Positions 25,182-33,209 of a stretch of 64,000 nucleotides of DNA are shown here, piece by piece; the stretch's first letter is position 1; each line of letters starts with the position of its first letter. The notes beneath the pieces were generated by a model. It saw nothing but the letters and a program-made list of their open reading frames with translations. It ran no database searches and was not told where the DNA came from. Source of the stretch: Bradyrhizobium sp. 132 (GTDB lineage: Bacteria; Pseudomonadota; Alphaproteobacteria; Rhizobiales; Xanthobacteraceae); NCBI RefSeq assembly GCF_023074185.1, contig NZ_JADPKY010000078.1, positions 186,001-250,000 of the forward strand, read 5' to 3'. The position numbers were made by a program, and so were the translations under genes.

Positions 25182-26084
25182 CTAGTTCCTGATGTCCATG
25201 GCGCTACGCAGGCCGTCCGAGAGCAGGTTGAAGCAGATCGAGACCGCGAAGATCATCGCACCGGGGAGCGCGGCGACCCAGGGGTTGACGTAGATCGCGG
25301 TGCGCAAGGTGTTCAGCATCAGGCCCCATTCCGGCTCCGGCGGCTTGGTGCCGAGGCCGAGGAATGAGAGGCCTGCCGCCAGGATCATCGAAACCGAAAT
25401 CAGGCTGGTGGCATAGACGAAGATCGAACCGAGCACATTGCCGAGGATATGCACGCGCATGATGGTGAATGGACCGGCACCGGAGGCACGCGCGGCGTCG
25501 ACGAAGTCCATGTTGCGCACGCCTGTCGTGACGCTTTCGGCGACGCGGGTGATCTGCGGCACGAACACGACGGTCAACGACACGATGGAATTGAGGATGC
25601 CGGCTCCGAGTGCGCCGGAGATCGCAATCGCCAGCAGCACGGACGGAAACGCGTAGAACACGTCGATCGTGCGCATGATCGCGGTGTTGAGCTTGCCGCC
25701 GACATAGCCGGCGACGAGGCCAAGCGAGGTGCCGATGCAGAAGGCGAGGATCACCGGCAAAATGCCGATGAGGAGCGACAGCCGCCCGCCATAGATCAGC
25801 CGCGCCAGCATGTCGCGACCGAGCTCGTCGGTGCCGAGCGGGTAGCCTGATGTCCCGATGTGGCGCAGGCGCCGGATCATCGAGCCCTTGTAGGGATCTT
25901 CCAGACCGAGCCACGGCGCAACGATCGCAGACAGGAAGATCAACAGCAGCACCAGCGCGCAGACCATGCTGACCTTGTCGCGCCGGATGCGGCGGCCGAC
26001 GGTCGCCCAATAGCCGCGCGCCCTGGTCGCGGGCGCGGCCTGAAGCGCCGCATTGCTTGTGACGGACAAAGGAAGCTCGCTCAT
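25182..26084 (-). CDS. peptide-type ABC importer permease (DppC-like)
   Basis: 300-residue inner-membrane permease with an N-terminal OppC/DppC-type extension, one helix (SMVCALVLLLIFLSAIVAPW), then the five-helix BPD core. Diagnostic blocks are HIGTSGYPLGTDELGRDMLA and the EAA loop around VDAARASGAGPFTIMRVHIL. It starts two bases after the DppB-like stop. It forms the channel with the 26087-27040 product. Confidence 0.92.
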   Translation of the reverse strand: MSELPLSVTSNAALQAAPATRARGYWATVGRRIRRDKVSMVCALVLLLIFLSAIVAPWLGLEDPYKGSMIRRLRHIGTSGYPLGTDELGRDMLARLIYGGRLSLLIGILPVILAFCIGTSLGLVAGYVGGKLNTAIMRTIDVFYAFPSVLLAIAISGALGAGILNSIVSLTVVFVPQITRVAESVTTGVRNMDFVDAARASGAGPFTIMRVHILGNVLGSIFVYATSLISVSMILAAGLSFLGLGTKPPEPEWGLMLNTLRTAIYVNPWVAALPGAMIFAVSICFNLLSDGLRSAMDIRN

Positions 26085-26086
26085 CG

Positions 26087-27040
26087 CTAGCCCCGCTTGA
26101 TGCGCGGATCGATCGCGGCTTGCGCGATGTCGACCAGCAGATTGAGAAAGACGAAGAACAGCGCCAGGATCAGGATCGTGCCCTGCAGCAGCGGCAGGTC
26201 GCGCTGGAAGATCGCGGAGTTGAGCAGGAAGCCCGAGCCCGGCCAGGAGAACACGGTCTCGATCAGGATCGAGCCGCCGAGCATGTAACCCAGTTGAAGC
26301 CCCATCACCGCGAGCGCGGTGGGCGCGGCGTTCTTGATGACGTGGCGGAACACACCGCGCTCATGCAGGCCTTTTGCACGCAGCGCCTCGACAAAATCCT
26401 GGCTGAGAATATCGCCGGTCAGCGCGCGCACCGTGCGGGTGACGATGCCCATCGGGATCACCGAGGTCGTTATCGCCGGCAACACGAGATATTTGAGATG
26501 CCCCCAGTCCCAGGCCCAGGCGGTGGAGCCGCCGGGCCCGGCGCCGACCGCGGGCAGCCAGTTCAGCTGGACCGAAAAGATGATGACGAGCACCATGCCG
26601 AGCCAATAATGCGGCACCGAAACCCCTGCGATGGCAAAGGACGTCGCCAGCTTGTCGACCCAGGTCTCGTGGAAATAGCCGGCGATCAGGCCGAGCAGGA
26701 TGCCCATGGTGAAGCCGATGATGGCGGCCGCAACCGCCAGCGTGACGGTGTTGCTGACCGCGCGCATGACCTCGGCAAGCACGGGACGCCCGCTGGCGAT
26801 GGAATTGCCGAGATCGCCATGCAGCGCGCGCATCAGCCACAGGCCGAACTGCACTGGCAGCGGGCGGTCAAAACCGTAGGCGGCGCGGAGTTGTGCGGCA
26901 AGCTCCTGCGACGCATCGGCCGGCAGCACCGCGACGAGCGGATCGCCCGGCGTGATGTGCACAAGCAGAAAGCACACCAGCGCGACGCTGATGACGATCG
27001 GGACGACATAGACGATGCGTCTGGCGATATAGGCGAGCAC
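26087..27040 (-). CDS. peptide-type ABC importer permease (DppB-like)
   Basis: 317-residue permease. The GTG at 27040 is chosen as start: it has an AAGGA site seven bases upstream and gives the canonical N-terminus (LAYIARRIVYVVPIVISVAL). An ATG-like start at 27085 would place coding sequence inside a palindromic repeat and is rejected. Family blocks are HITPGDPLVAVLP, DRPLPVQFGLWL and the EAA loop FVEALRAKGLHERGVFRHVI. Six membrane helices are visible. It is separated from the binding-protein gene by a repeat with a strong hairpin. Confidence 0.9.
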   Translation of the reverse strand: MLAYIARRIVYVVPIVISVALVCFLLVHITPGDPLVAVLPADASQELAAQLRAAYGFDRPLPVQFGLWLMRALHGDLGNSIASGRPVLAEVMRAVSNTVTLAVAAAIIGFTMGILLGLIAGYFHETWVDKLATSFAIAGVSVPHYWLGMVLVIIFSVQLNWLPAVGAGPGGSTAWAWDWGHLKYLVLPAITTSVIPMGIVTRTVRALTGDILSQDFVEALRAKGLHERGVFRHVIKNAAPTALAVMGLQLGYMLGGSILIETVFSWPGSGFLLNSAIFQRDLPLLQGTILILALFFVFLNLLVDIAQAAIDPRIKRG

Positions 27041-27055
27041 GTTGGATTCCTTCTT

Positions 27056-27262
27056 CCCTTCTCCCCTTGTGGAAGAAGGTGGCATAGGCCGCCTCAGGCC
27101 GTTTGTTTTAGACGACGCCGAAGCGGAGCTTCGGCTACGGCGCCGGATGAGGGATTGTTTCCGCGGATGATACTGCGTTGAGAGGTCCGCATTCGCGGAG
27201 AGAGACCCCTCACCCGGCTTCGCTAAAGCGAGGCCACCCTCTCCCGCAAGGGGAGAGGGTAC
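27056..27262. repeat. compound intergenic repeat, family C copy 1
   Basis: Carries GCCGAAGC/GCTTCGGC, then CGGCGCCGGATGAGGG, CACCCGGCTTCGC and ends in CACCCTCTCCCGCAAGGGGA. The order GCCGGATGAGGG ... CACCCGGC ... CCACCCTCTCCCGCAAGGG recurs at 42152-42279. It lies between the binding-protein gene and the DppB-like permease gene. Confidence 0.8.
27236..27260 (-). terminator. hairpin between binding-protein and permease genes
   Basis: Perfect 10-base arms ACCCTCTCCC and GGGAGAGGGT with a GCAAG loop, 27 bases after the binding-protein stop as read on the minus strand. It lacks a U-tract, so it is better read as an mRNA-stabilising or partially terminating stem that would raise binding-protein over permease expression. 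Confidence 0.5.
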
Positions 27263-27286
27263 AGCGAGTACGTTGCTAGCCGCTCA

Positions 27287-28942
27287 CTACTGAATCGACA
27301 CCAACGAGAAGTCGATGAACCAGCTCTTCGGCTGCACGACGCCTGTCACCTTCGGGCTGATGGCGCGGGGCCCGACGTCGTGGGCGACGTAGAGGAAGGC
27401 GGCGTCGTCGACAGAGGCCGCGTGCAGTTCGGCGAGCGCGGCGTCACGCGCGGCGGGATCGAAGGTTTGCCGCGCCTTCTTCACCAGTTCATCAAACTTG
27501 GGATTGTTGATAAAGCCCCAATTGTTCGAGACCGGCGGCGCCATGCCCGATTGCAGGAAGCGCACCAGGGCGAAGAACGGATCCATCGCCGCATAGGTGA
27601 CGTTGGTGGCATTCGAGCTATTGGCGCTGGGATCCTTGGCGCCGCGGCGCCAGTTGGTGAACAGCGTATTCCATTCGATGACGTCGAGCTGCACGTCGAA
27701 ATAGCATTCGGCCAGTGCCTGCTGGATATATTCGTTCATCGGCAGCGGCTGCATCTGGCCCGAGCCGGACGCCGAGGTCTGGGTCTTGACCGTCAGCTTC
27801 TTGTTCGGACCGAAGCCTGCCTCCTGCATCAGCTTCTGCGCGGCAGCCTTGTCATACTTGATCTCGAAGGTCGGCTTTCCGCGCCAAGGATGGCCGGGCT
27901 CAAAAGTGCCTGTCGCGGGCACCATCAACCCTGCAAGCAGACCATCCTTGAGACCTTCGCGGTCGATGCAGAGGTTTGCAGCCTTGCGCACGCGGATATC
28001 GTTCCAGGGCGAGCCTTCGACGCGCGAGAACTGCCACGGCCAGACATGCGGCTGCTCGTTGGCGTAGAGCTTAAAGCCGCGCTGCTTCAATTCAGGCAGC
28101 GCGTCCGGCGCCGGCGCCTCGATCCAATCGACCTGTCCGGAGAGCAGCGCCGCAGTGCGTGCATTCGCTTCCGGCATCGGCAACAGCACCATCTTGTCGA
28201 CCTTGGGCACGCGCGCCTTGTCCCAATAGCTCGCGTTCTTGACCAGTTCGAGCCGCTCGCGCGGGGTGAAGGCCGCCATCTTCCACGGGCCAGTGCCCGC
28301 GGCGTCCTTGGCAAAGGCGGTCCATGCGGCCTGCGACTTCGCCTTGGCGTCGGCGCCTTCCGCCTTGTCATAAAAATGCTGCCACTTCGCCGGGCTCGCC
28401 ATGAACAGGTTGGTGAGGTTGATCGGCAGGAAGCTGTCGGGCTCCTTGGTGGTGAGCTCGACCGTCATGTCGTCGATCTTCTTCGCGGACGCCAGCGTCG
28501 GCATGCGCGACGCCGTAACGCCGACCTGGCTGGCGTCGAATTGCGGCGCGTCCTGCTTCAGCACCTTCTCGACGTTCCACACCACGGCATCGGAGTTGAA
28601 CGGCGAGCCGTCATGGAAGGTGACGCCGGGGCGCAGCTTGAATGTCCATTTGGTCTTGTCGGCGTCGTCGACCTTCCACTCGGTGGCAAGGCCGGGGATC
28701 ACCACGCTCGCCTTGTCGGCGGAGGACAAGTCCCAGCCTGTGAGCGCGTCATACATGGTGAGGCCGGTGAAGCGGTTGCCTTCAAAACCCTGATCGGGCT
28801 GGCCCAGCGTGCGCGGAATATCGGCAGCCGTCATGCCGATGCGCAGCACGGTGTCGGCACTGGCCACGCGCGGCCACGCTGCCGCACTCGTCAGGGCCAG
28901 CGCCGCAATCAGTGCCGCGCGCGTAGTCTTCTTGATAAGCAT
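27287..28942 (-). CDS. peptide-type ABC importer substrate-binding protein 1
   Basis: 551-residue family 5 extracellular solute-binding protein. A signal peptide is evident (charged MLIKKTTR, hydrophobic AALIAALALTSAAAW, then VASADT). Family blocks include the WKVDDADKTKWTFKLRPGV segment, FHDGSPFNSDAVVWNVEKVL and a C-terminal PRAISPKVTGVVQPKSWF. It captures substrate in the periplasm for the DppBC-like channel. It heads the operon; its upstream region (28943-29142) is shared with a divergent paralog. Whether it binds peptides or amide-type compounds is open; the amidase in the operon suggests the latter. Confidence 0.9.
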   Translation of the reverse strand: MLIKKTTRAALIAALALTSAAAWPRVASADTVLRIGMTAADIPRTLGQPDQGFEGNRFTGLTMYDALTGWDLSSADKASVVIPGLATEWKVDDADKTKWTFKLRPGVTFHDGSPFNSDAVVWNVEKVLKQDAPQFDASQVGVTASRMPTLASAKKIDDMTVELTTKEPDSFLPINLTNLFMASPAKWQHFYDKAEGADAKAKSQAAWTAFAKDAAGTGPWKMAAFTPRERLELVKNASYWDKARVPKVDKMVLLPMPEANARTAALLSGQVDWIEAPAPDALPELKQRGFKLYANEQPHVWPWQFSRVEGSPWNDIRVRKAANLCIDREGLKDGLLAGLMVPATGTFEPGHPWRGKPTFEIKYDKAAAQKLMQEAGFGPNKKLTVKTQTSASGSGQMQPLPMNEYIQQALAECYFDVQLDVIEWNTLFTNWRRGAKDPSANSSNATNVTYAAMDPFFALVRFLQSGMAPPVSNNWGFINNPKFDELVKKARQTFDPAARDAALAELHAASVDDAAFLYVAHDVGPRAISPKVTGVVQPKSWFIDFSLVSIQ

Positions 28943-29142
28943 CGACTCAATCCTCTTCGTCTTTCGATGATCAATTTTGATGCAATCGTATGCAATGGCT
29001 GTGCCAATGGGGAAACTTATTCTGCGAATTGTCCCTGCGACGACAAGTCCTTGTGATCGGACGTCGGCGAGGGCAGCCCGCTGCCTATTCTGGCATCAAG
29101 ATTGCAAGTTTGGCCCCGATTTCTCCCTGGGAGCTATGGGCC

Positions 29143-30738
29143 ATGCGTATCCGACTGCCGACCTGTCTCGCCGTGCTTGCGCTGGCGTTTTCCGCAATTT
29201 CGGCGCGTGCCGAAACGGTGGTGCGCTACGGCATCTCCATGGCGGATATTCCGCTGACGACAGGCCAGCCCGACCGCGGTGCTGGCGCCTATCAGTTCAC
29301 GGCCTACACGATCTACGACCCCTTGGTGGCCTGGGAGATGGAAGTCGCCGACCGGCCCGGCAAGCTGGTGCCAGGGCTGGCCACAGAGTGGAAAGTCGAC
29401 GACGAGAACAAGACCAAGTGGCGCTTCACCTTGCGCAAGGGCGTGAAGTTTCACGACGGCAGCGAGTTCGATGCCGATGCGGTGATCTGGAATCTGGACA
29501 AGGTGCTCAACGACAAGGCGCCGCAATTCGACAAGCGGCAGAGCGCGCAGGTGAAGACCCGCCTGCCCTCGGTCGCAAGCTACGCCAAGATCGACGATTC
29601 CACGGTGGAGATCACCACCAAGACGGTCGATTCCTTCTTTCCCTACCAGATGCTCTGGTTTCTTGTGTCGAGCCCCGCGCAATACGACAAGCTCGGCAAG
29701 GATTGGGACAAGTTCGCGAGCCAGCCCTCCGGGACCGGCCCATTCAAACTGACGAAACTGGTGCCGCGCGAGCTCGCCGAGCTCACGAAGAATCCGGATT
29801 ATTGGAACAAGAAGCGCATTCCCAAGGTCGACAAGCTCGTGCTGGTGCCGATGCCGGAGGCGCTGACGCGCACCAACGCGCTGCTCGCCGGCCAGGTGGA
29901 CCTGATCGAGACGCCGGCGCCGGACGCCGTGCCGCAGCTCAAGGCGGCCGGCATGAAGCTCGTCGATAACATCACGCCGCATGTCTGGAATTATCATCTG
30001 AGCGTGCTGCCGGGCTCGCCCTGGACCGACATCCGCCTGCGCAAGGCGCTCAATCTCGCGATCGATCGTGAGGCAGTGGTCGGCCTGATGAACGGCCTCG
30101 CAAAACCCGCCAAGGGCCAGGTCGATCCATCCAGCCCGTGGTTCGGCAAGCCGAGCTTCGAGCTGAAATACGATGTCGCCGCGGCGAAGAAGCTGGTCGA
30201 GGAAGCCGGCTACTCCAAGGCGAAGCCGCTGAAGGCCACCTTCATCATCGCACAAGGCGGCACCGGCCAGATGCTGTCGCTGCCGATGAACGAGTTTTTG
30301 CAGCAGAGCTTCAAGGAGATCGGCATCGACATCGATTTCAAGGTGGTCGAGCTCGAGACGCTCTATACGCATTGGCGCAAGGGCGCGGCCGACGAGATCA
30401 ACGCCGGCGTCACCGCCAACAACATCGCCTACGTCACCTCGGATCCCCTTTACGCCATCGTCCGCTTCTTCCATTCGAGCCAGATCGCGCCGGTCGGCGT
30501 CAACTGGGGCGGCTACAAGAACCCGAAGGTCGACGCGCTGATCGACGAGGCCAAGCAGACCTTCGATGCCACCAAGCAGGACGAACTGCTGGCCCAGGCG
30601 CATGCGCTGATCGTCGACGACGCCACGCTGGTGTGGGTGGTCCACGACACCAACCCGCATGCACTGTCGCCTAAGATCAAGCAGTTCGTGCAAGCGCAGC
30701 ACTGGTTCCAGGATCTGACGACGATCGGGGTGGAGTGA
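29143..30738 (+). CDS. peptide-type ABC importer substrate-binding protein 2
   Basis: 531-residue paralog of the divergent binding protein. The ATG at 29143 gives a clean signal peptide (MRIRLPTCLAVLALAFSAIS followed by ARAETV) and has a GGGAG site; an earlier in-frame start at 28990 would add residues of no signal-peptide character. Alignable blocks include MADIPLTTGQPDRG, LATEWKVDDENKTKWRF, GVKFHDGSEFDADAVIWNLD and the C-terminal PHALSPKIKQF. It has no permease of its own nearby, so it probably feeds the same transporter with a different ligand range. Confidence 0.9.
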   Translation: MRIRLPTCLAVLALAFSAISARAETVVRYGISMADIPLTTGQPDRGAGAYQFTAYTIYDPLVAWEMEVADRPGKLVPGLATEWKVDDENKTKWRFTLRKGVKFHDGSEFDADAVIWNLDKVLNDKAPQFDKRQSAQVKTRLPSVASYAKIDDSTVEITTKTVDSFFPYQMLWFLVSSPAQYDKLGKDWDKFASQPSGTGPFKLTKLVPRELAELTKNPDYWNKKRIPKVDKLVLVPMPEALTRTNALLAGQVDLIETPAPDAVPQLKAAGMKLVDNITPHVWNYHLSVLPGSPWTDIRLRKALNLAIDREAVVGLMNGLAKPAKGQVDPSSPWFGKPSFELKYDVAAAKKLVEEAGYSKAKPLKATFIIAQGGTGQMLSLPMNEFLQQSFKEIGIDIDFKVVELETLYTHWRKGAADEINAGVTANNIAYVTSDPLYAIVRFFHSSQIAPVGVNWGGYKNPKVDALIDEAKQTFDATKQDELLAQAHALIVDDATLVWVVHDTNPHALSPKIKQFVQAQHWFQDLTTIGVE

Positions 30739-30760
30739 GGCGGCAGCTCAACTCTCTGCC

Positions 30761-30786
30761 GTCGTCCTGGCGAACGCCAGGACGAC
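30761..30786. terminator. perfect hairpin between convergent genes
   Basis: Arms GTCGTCCTGGCG and CGCCAGGACGAC around an AA loop, 12 perfect pairs. It is flanked by direct repeats GAGGCGGCAGC at about 30737 and 30797. Lies between the stops of binding protein 2 and the cyclase gene; likely a bidirectional terminator, though the palindrome is also of a repeat type. Confidence 0.65.
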
Positions 30787-30824
30787 ACCTCTTGTTGAGG
30801 CGGCAGCGAGAGCCTCTCGCCCCC

Positions 30825-33056
30825 TTACTTCGTCAGCAGCGCATACGCCCCGGTCCAGCCCTCCGCCGGCGGGTTGATCTGGAAATCCTTGATGCGGCCT
30901 TCGTACAGCCCGAACAGCTTTTCCAGCGTGTCGGCATCCTCGCTGCGACGACCGCGCTCGATCGCATCCAGCGCGCCCTGCCAGTCGCGGCCGCGATAGC
31001 AGGCAAGCATCTCGATGGTGACGTTGCGCAGGCGCTGGAACGGTCCAGAATGCAACACGTCGCCGCGGCCGGCGATGGCGTAGATCACTTCCGGCTCGGT
31101 CTTGCCCTTGACCATGATGAAGTCGAGCTCGAGGATTGCGAACTTGTCCTTGGCGGCGAGCGCGGTCCTCGAGCCGACGATGATGGGAAAGCCGTACTCT
31201 TTCGACTGACCTTCCAGGCGCGAGGCCAGGTTCACGCTGTCGCCGAGCACCGAATAGTTCTTCTTCAGGTCGGAGCCCATGTTGCCGACCACGCCGATGC
31301 CGGTGTTGAGACCGATACCGACATTGAGCGGGATGTAGACGTGGCCGCCATCGGCGGCTTCCTGCTCGCGGTCCTTGTTCACCGCGTCGATCTTCTCGAG
31401 CATCTGGATCGCGGCCTCGCAGGCGTTGACCTCATGCGCGGCATCGTCGAGCGGCGCGTTCCAGAACGCCATGATGGCGTCGCCCATATATTTGTCGATA
31501 TAGCCCTTCTGATCGATGATCACGTCGGTCAGCGGCGTCAGGAAGCGGTTCATGAGCGCGATGAGCCCCTGCGGATCGTGCTTGTAGGTTTCCGATATGG
31601 TGGTGAAGCCGCGCACGTCGGAGAACATGATCGTCATCTCGCGCTCCTCGCCGCCCAGCACGAGCTTTTCCGGCGACTGGGCGAGCTGCTCGACCAGAAC
31701 CGGCGACATGTATTGCGCGAACATGCCGCGGATCTGCACGCGCTGCCGCTGTTCACGCACGAAGCTGGCGAAGATCAGCGTCAAATAGATCGCCGTGGTC
31801 GAGAGCAGCGGATAGGTGAAGTCGATAAGATAGCGATATTGCGCATAGAAGAACCAGGACACGCCGATCAGGATCGCGGCAAACGTCGCACCCGCAAGTA
31901 CGAGGCGTACCGGTCCGAGATTCGGCGTGAAGATGATGACCAGAATTCCGATCACGAGCGCCGCGAGCAGCTCGACGCCAAGCGCATAGTTCGGCTGCGA
32001 GATCACCGCACCGCTCAGCACGTTTTCGAGCACCTGCGCATGGATCTCGACGCCCGGCATGGTCGAGGACACCGGCGTGGTCTTGATGTCGTTCAGTCCG
32101 ACCGCGGAAGTGCCGACCAGCACCAGCTTGCCTGAGAACTTGCCCGGCGGCACCGTGTTGTCGAGCACGTCGGCGGCCGAGACGTAGATCGAGGGATCCT
32201 GGCGGGCATAGTGCACCCACAGCTGGCCGTTCCTGTCGGTCGGAATCTCCACGCCCTTGAGACGCACGGCCCGCACACCGGTCTTGTCGGTCCTGACAAG
32301 CAGCGTCGGCGTGCCCGTGACGACGCGCAAAATCTCGAGGCTGAGTGAGGGCATGATCATGCCCTGGGCGCGCATGATCATCGGCACGCGGCGGATCAGG
32401 CCGTCGCGCTCGGTCCTGATCGAGAACAGGCCGCGGCCGGCAGCGACCTTCTCGATGACGGGCACGTTGCGCAGGAGGCCCGGGAATTCGAACAGGAAGC
32501 GTTCGGCGCCCTCCTCACCGACCGTCGCGACGCCGGTGAAGGGCAGCGACTTGTCGACCTCGGAGGATATGGCGTGCTGCCCGGTCTCGCCCAGCACCAC
32601 GCGCGAGCGCTTGATCGCTTCGGACAGGATCTGGTCGTTGCTCGGCAGCTCGCGCAGCTTGGCGCGGGTGGCATCGTCCAGATCGCGCATCTGGCTCGCG
32701 ACGATATCCGGGTTGAGCCGGTCGGCCTCCGAGAACACCACGTCGAAGCCGATCGCGACCGCGCCGTTATTGGTGAGGTTCTGGATCAAATCGGCGATCC
32801 GCGTCCGCGGCCACGGCCACTGCCCGAGCTTGGCGAGGCTCTTGTCGTCGATGTCGACGATGGTGACCGGCCGCGCCGTCTTGTGGCGCGGATCGATCAA
32901 CTGAAACATGTCGAATGTGCGCAGCCGCAATTCCTGGATCGGCGGCGGATCCCAGAGCCGAGCGCCGGCAAACACGACCAGCAGCCCAAGGCACATCAGC
33001 CGCGCAAACCCGAACTTCCGCGTAAACCACCGCCGCAGGATTTTGAGACGTTTCAT
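30825..33056 (-). CDS. CHASE2-domain adenylate/guanylate cyclase
   Basis: 743-residue membrane cyclase. An N-terminal helix (about 18-35) leads to an extracytoplasmic CHASE2 sensor (about 45-345, with RTFDMFQLIDPR, VTIVDIDDKSLAKLGQWPWP and GFDVVFSEADR), then three helices (about 350-432) and a class III cyclase domain (about 465-655). In the catalytic domain the metal aspartates are in FSDVRGFTT and GYIDKYMGDAIMAFW, and the SVNLASRLEGQS segment carries the Asn/Arg transition-state pair. The purine-contact segment LELDFIMVKGKTEPEV contains Lys, favouring ATP, but GTP is not excluded. It makes cAMP (or cGMP) in response to a periplasmic cue. It lies 153 bases downstream of the giant secreted-protein gene on the same strand. 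Confidence 0.92.
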   Translation of the reverse strand: MKRLKILRRWFTRKFGFARLMCLGLLVVFAGARLWDPPPIQELRLRTFDMFQLIDPRHKTARPVTIVDIDDKSLAKLGQWPWPRTRIADLIQNLTNNGAVAIGFDVVFSEADRLNPDIVASQMRDLDDATRAKLRELPSNDQILSEAIKRSRVVLGETGQHAISSEVDKSLPFTGVATVGEEGAERFLFEFPGLLRNVPVIEKVAAGRGLFSIRTERDGLIRRVPMIMRAQGMIMPSLSLEILRVVTGTPTLLVRTDKTGVRAVRLKGVEIPTDRNGQLWVHYARQDPSIYVSAADVLDNTVPPGKFSGKLVLVGTSAVGLNDIKTTPVSSTMPGVEIHAQVLENVLSGAVISQPNYALGVELLAALVIGILVIIFTPNLGPVRLVLAGATFAAILIGVSWFFYAQYRYLIDFTYPLLSTTAIYLTLIFASFVREQRQRVQIRGMFAQYMSPVLVEQLAQSPEKLVLGGEEREMTIMFSDVRGFTTISETYKHDPQGLIALMNRFLTPLTDVIIDQKGYIDKYMGDAIMAFWNAPLDDAAHEVNACEAAIQMLEKIDAVNKDREQEAADGGHVYIPLNVGIGLNTGIGVVGNMGSDLKKNYSVLGDSVNLASRLEGQSKEYGFPIIVGSRTALAAKDKFAILELDFIMVKGKTEPEVIYAIAGRGDVLHSGPFQRLRNVTIEMLACYRGRDWQGALDAIERGRRSEDADTLEKLFGLYEGRIKDFQINPPAEGWTGAYALLTK

Positions 33057-33209
33057 GTCGATCGGACTTCCTGCCTCGCAGCATCATGCCGTGCGTCCCG
33101 ATCATGGAGCGCGGGACCGCGATTGGCTATTCCCTGGCGGTGGAGGATTATGGATTTTTTGCCGCGGCCAAGGCGGAAAGAAACACAGTTTTCGGGGAGG
33201 GGCGGCGCG

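Noticed and set aside
27041..27085. longer DppB-like start at 27085 (MPPSSTRGEGKKES)
   Set aside because: These residues are encoded by the palindromic repeat, and a GTG at 27040 has a good ribosome site and the family N-terminus.
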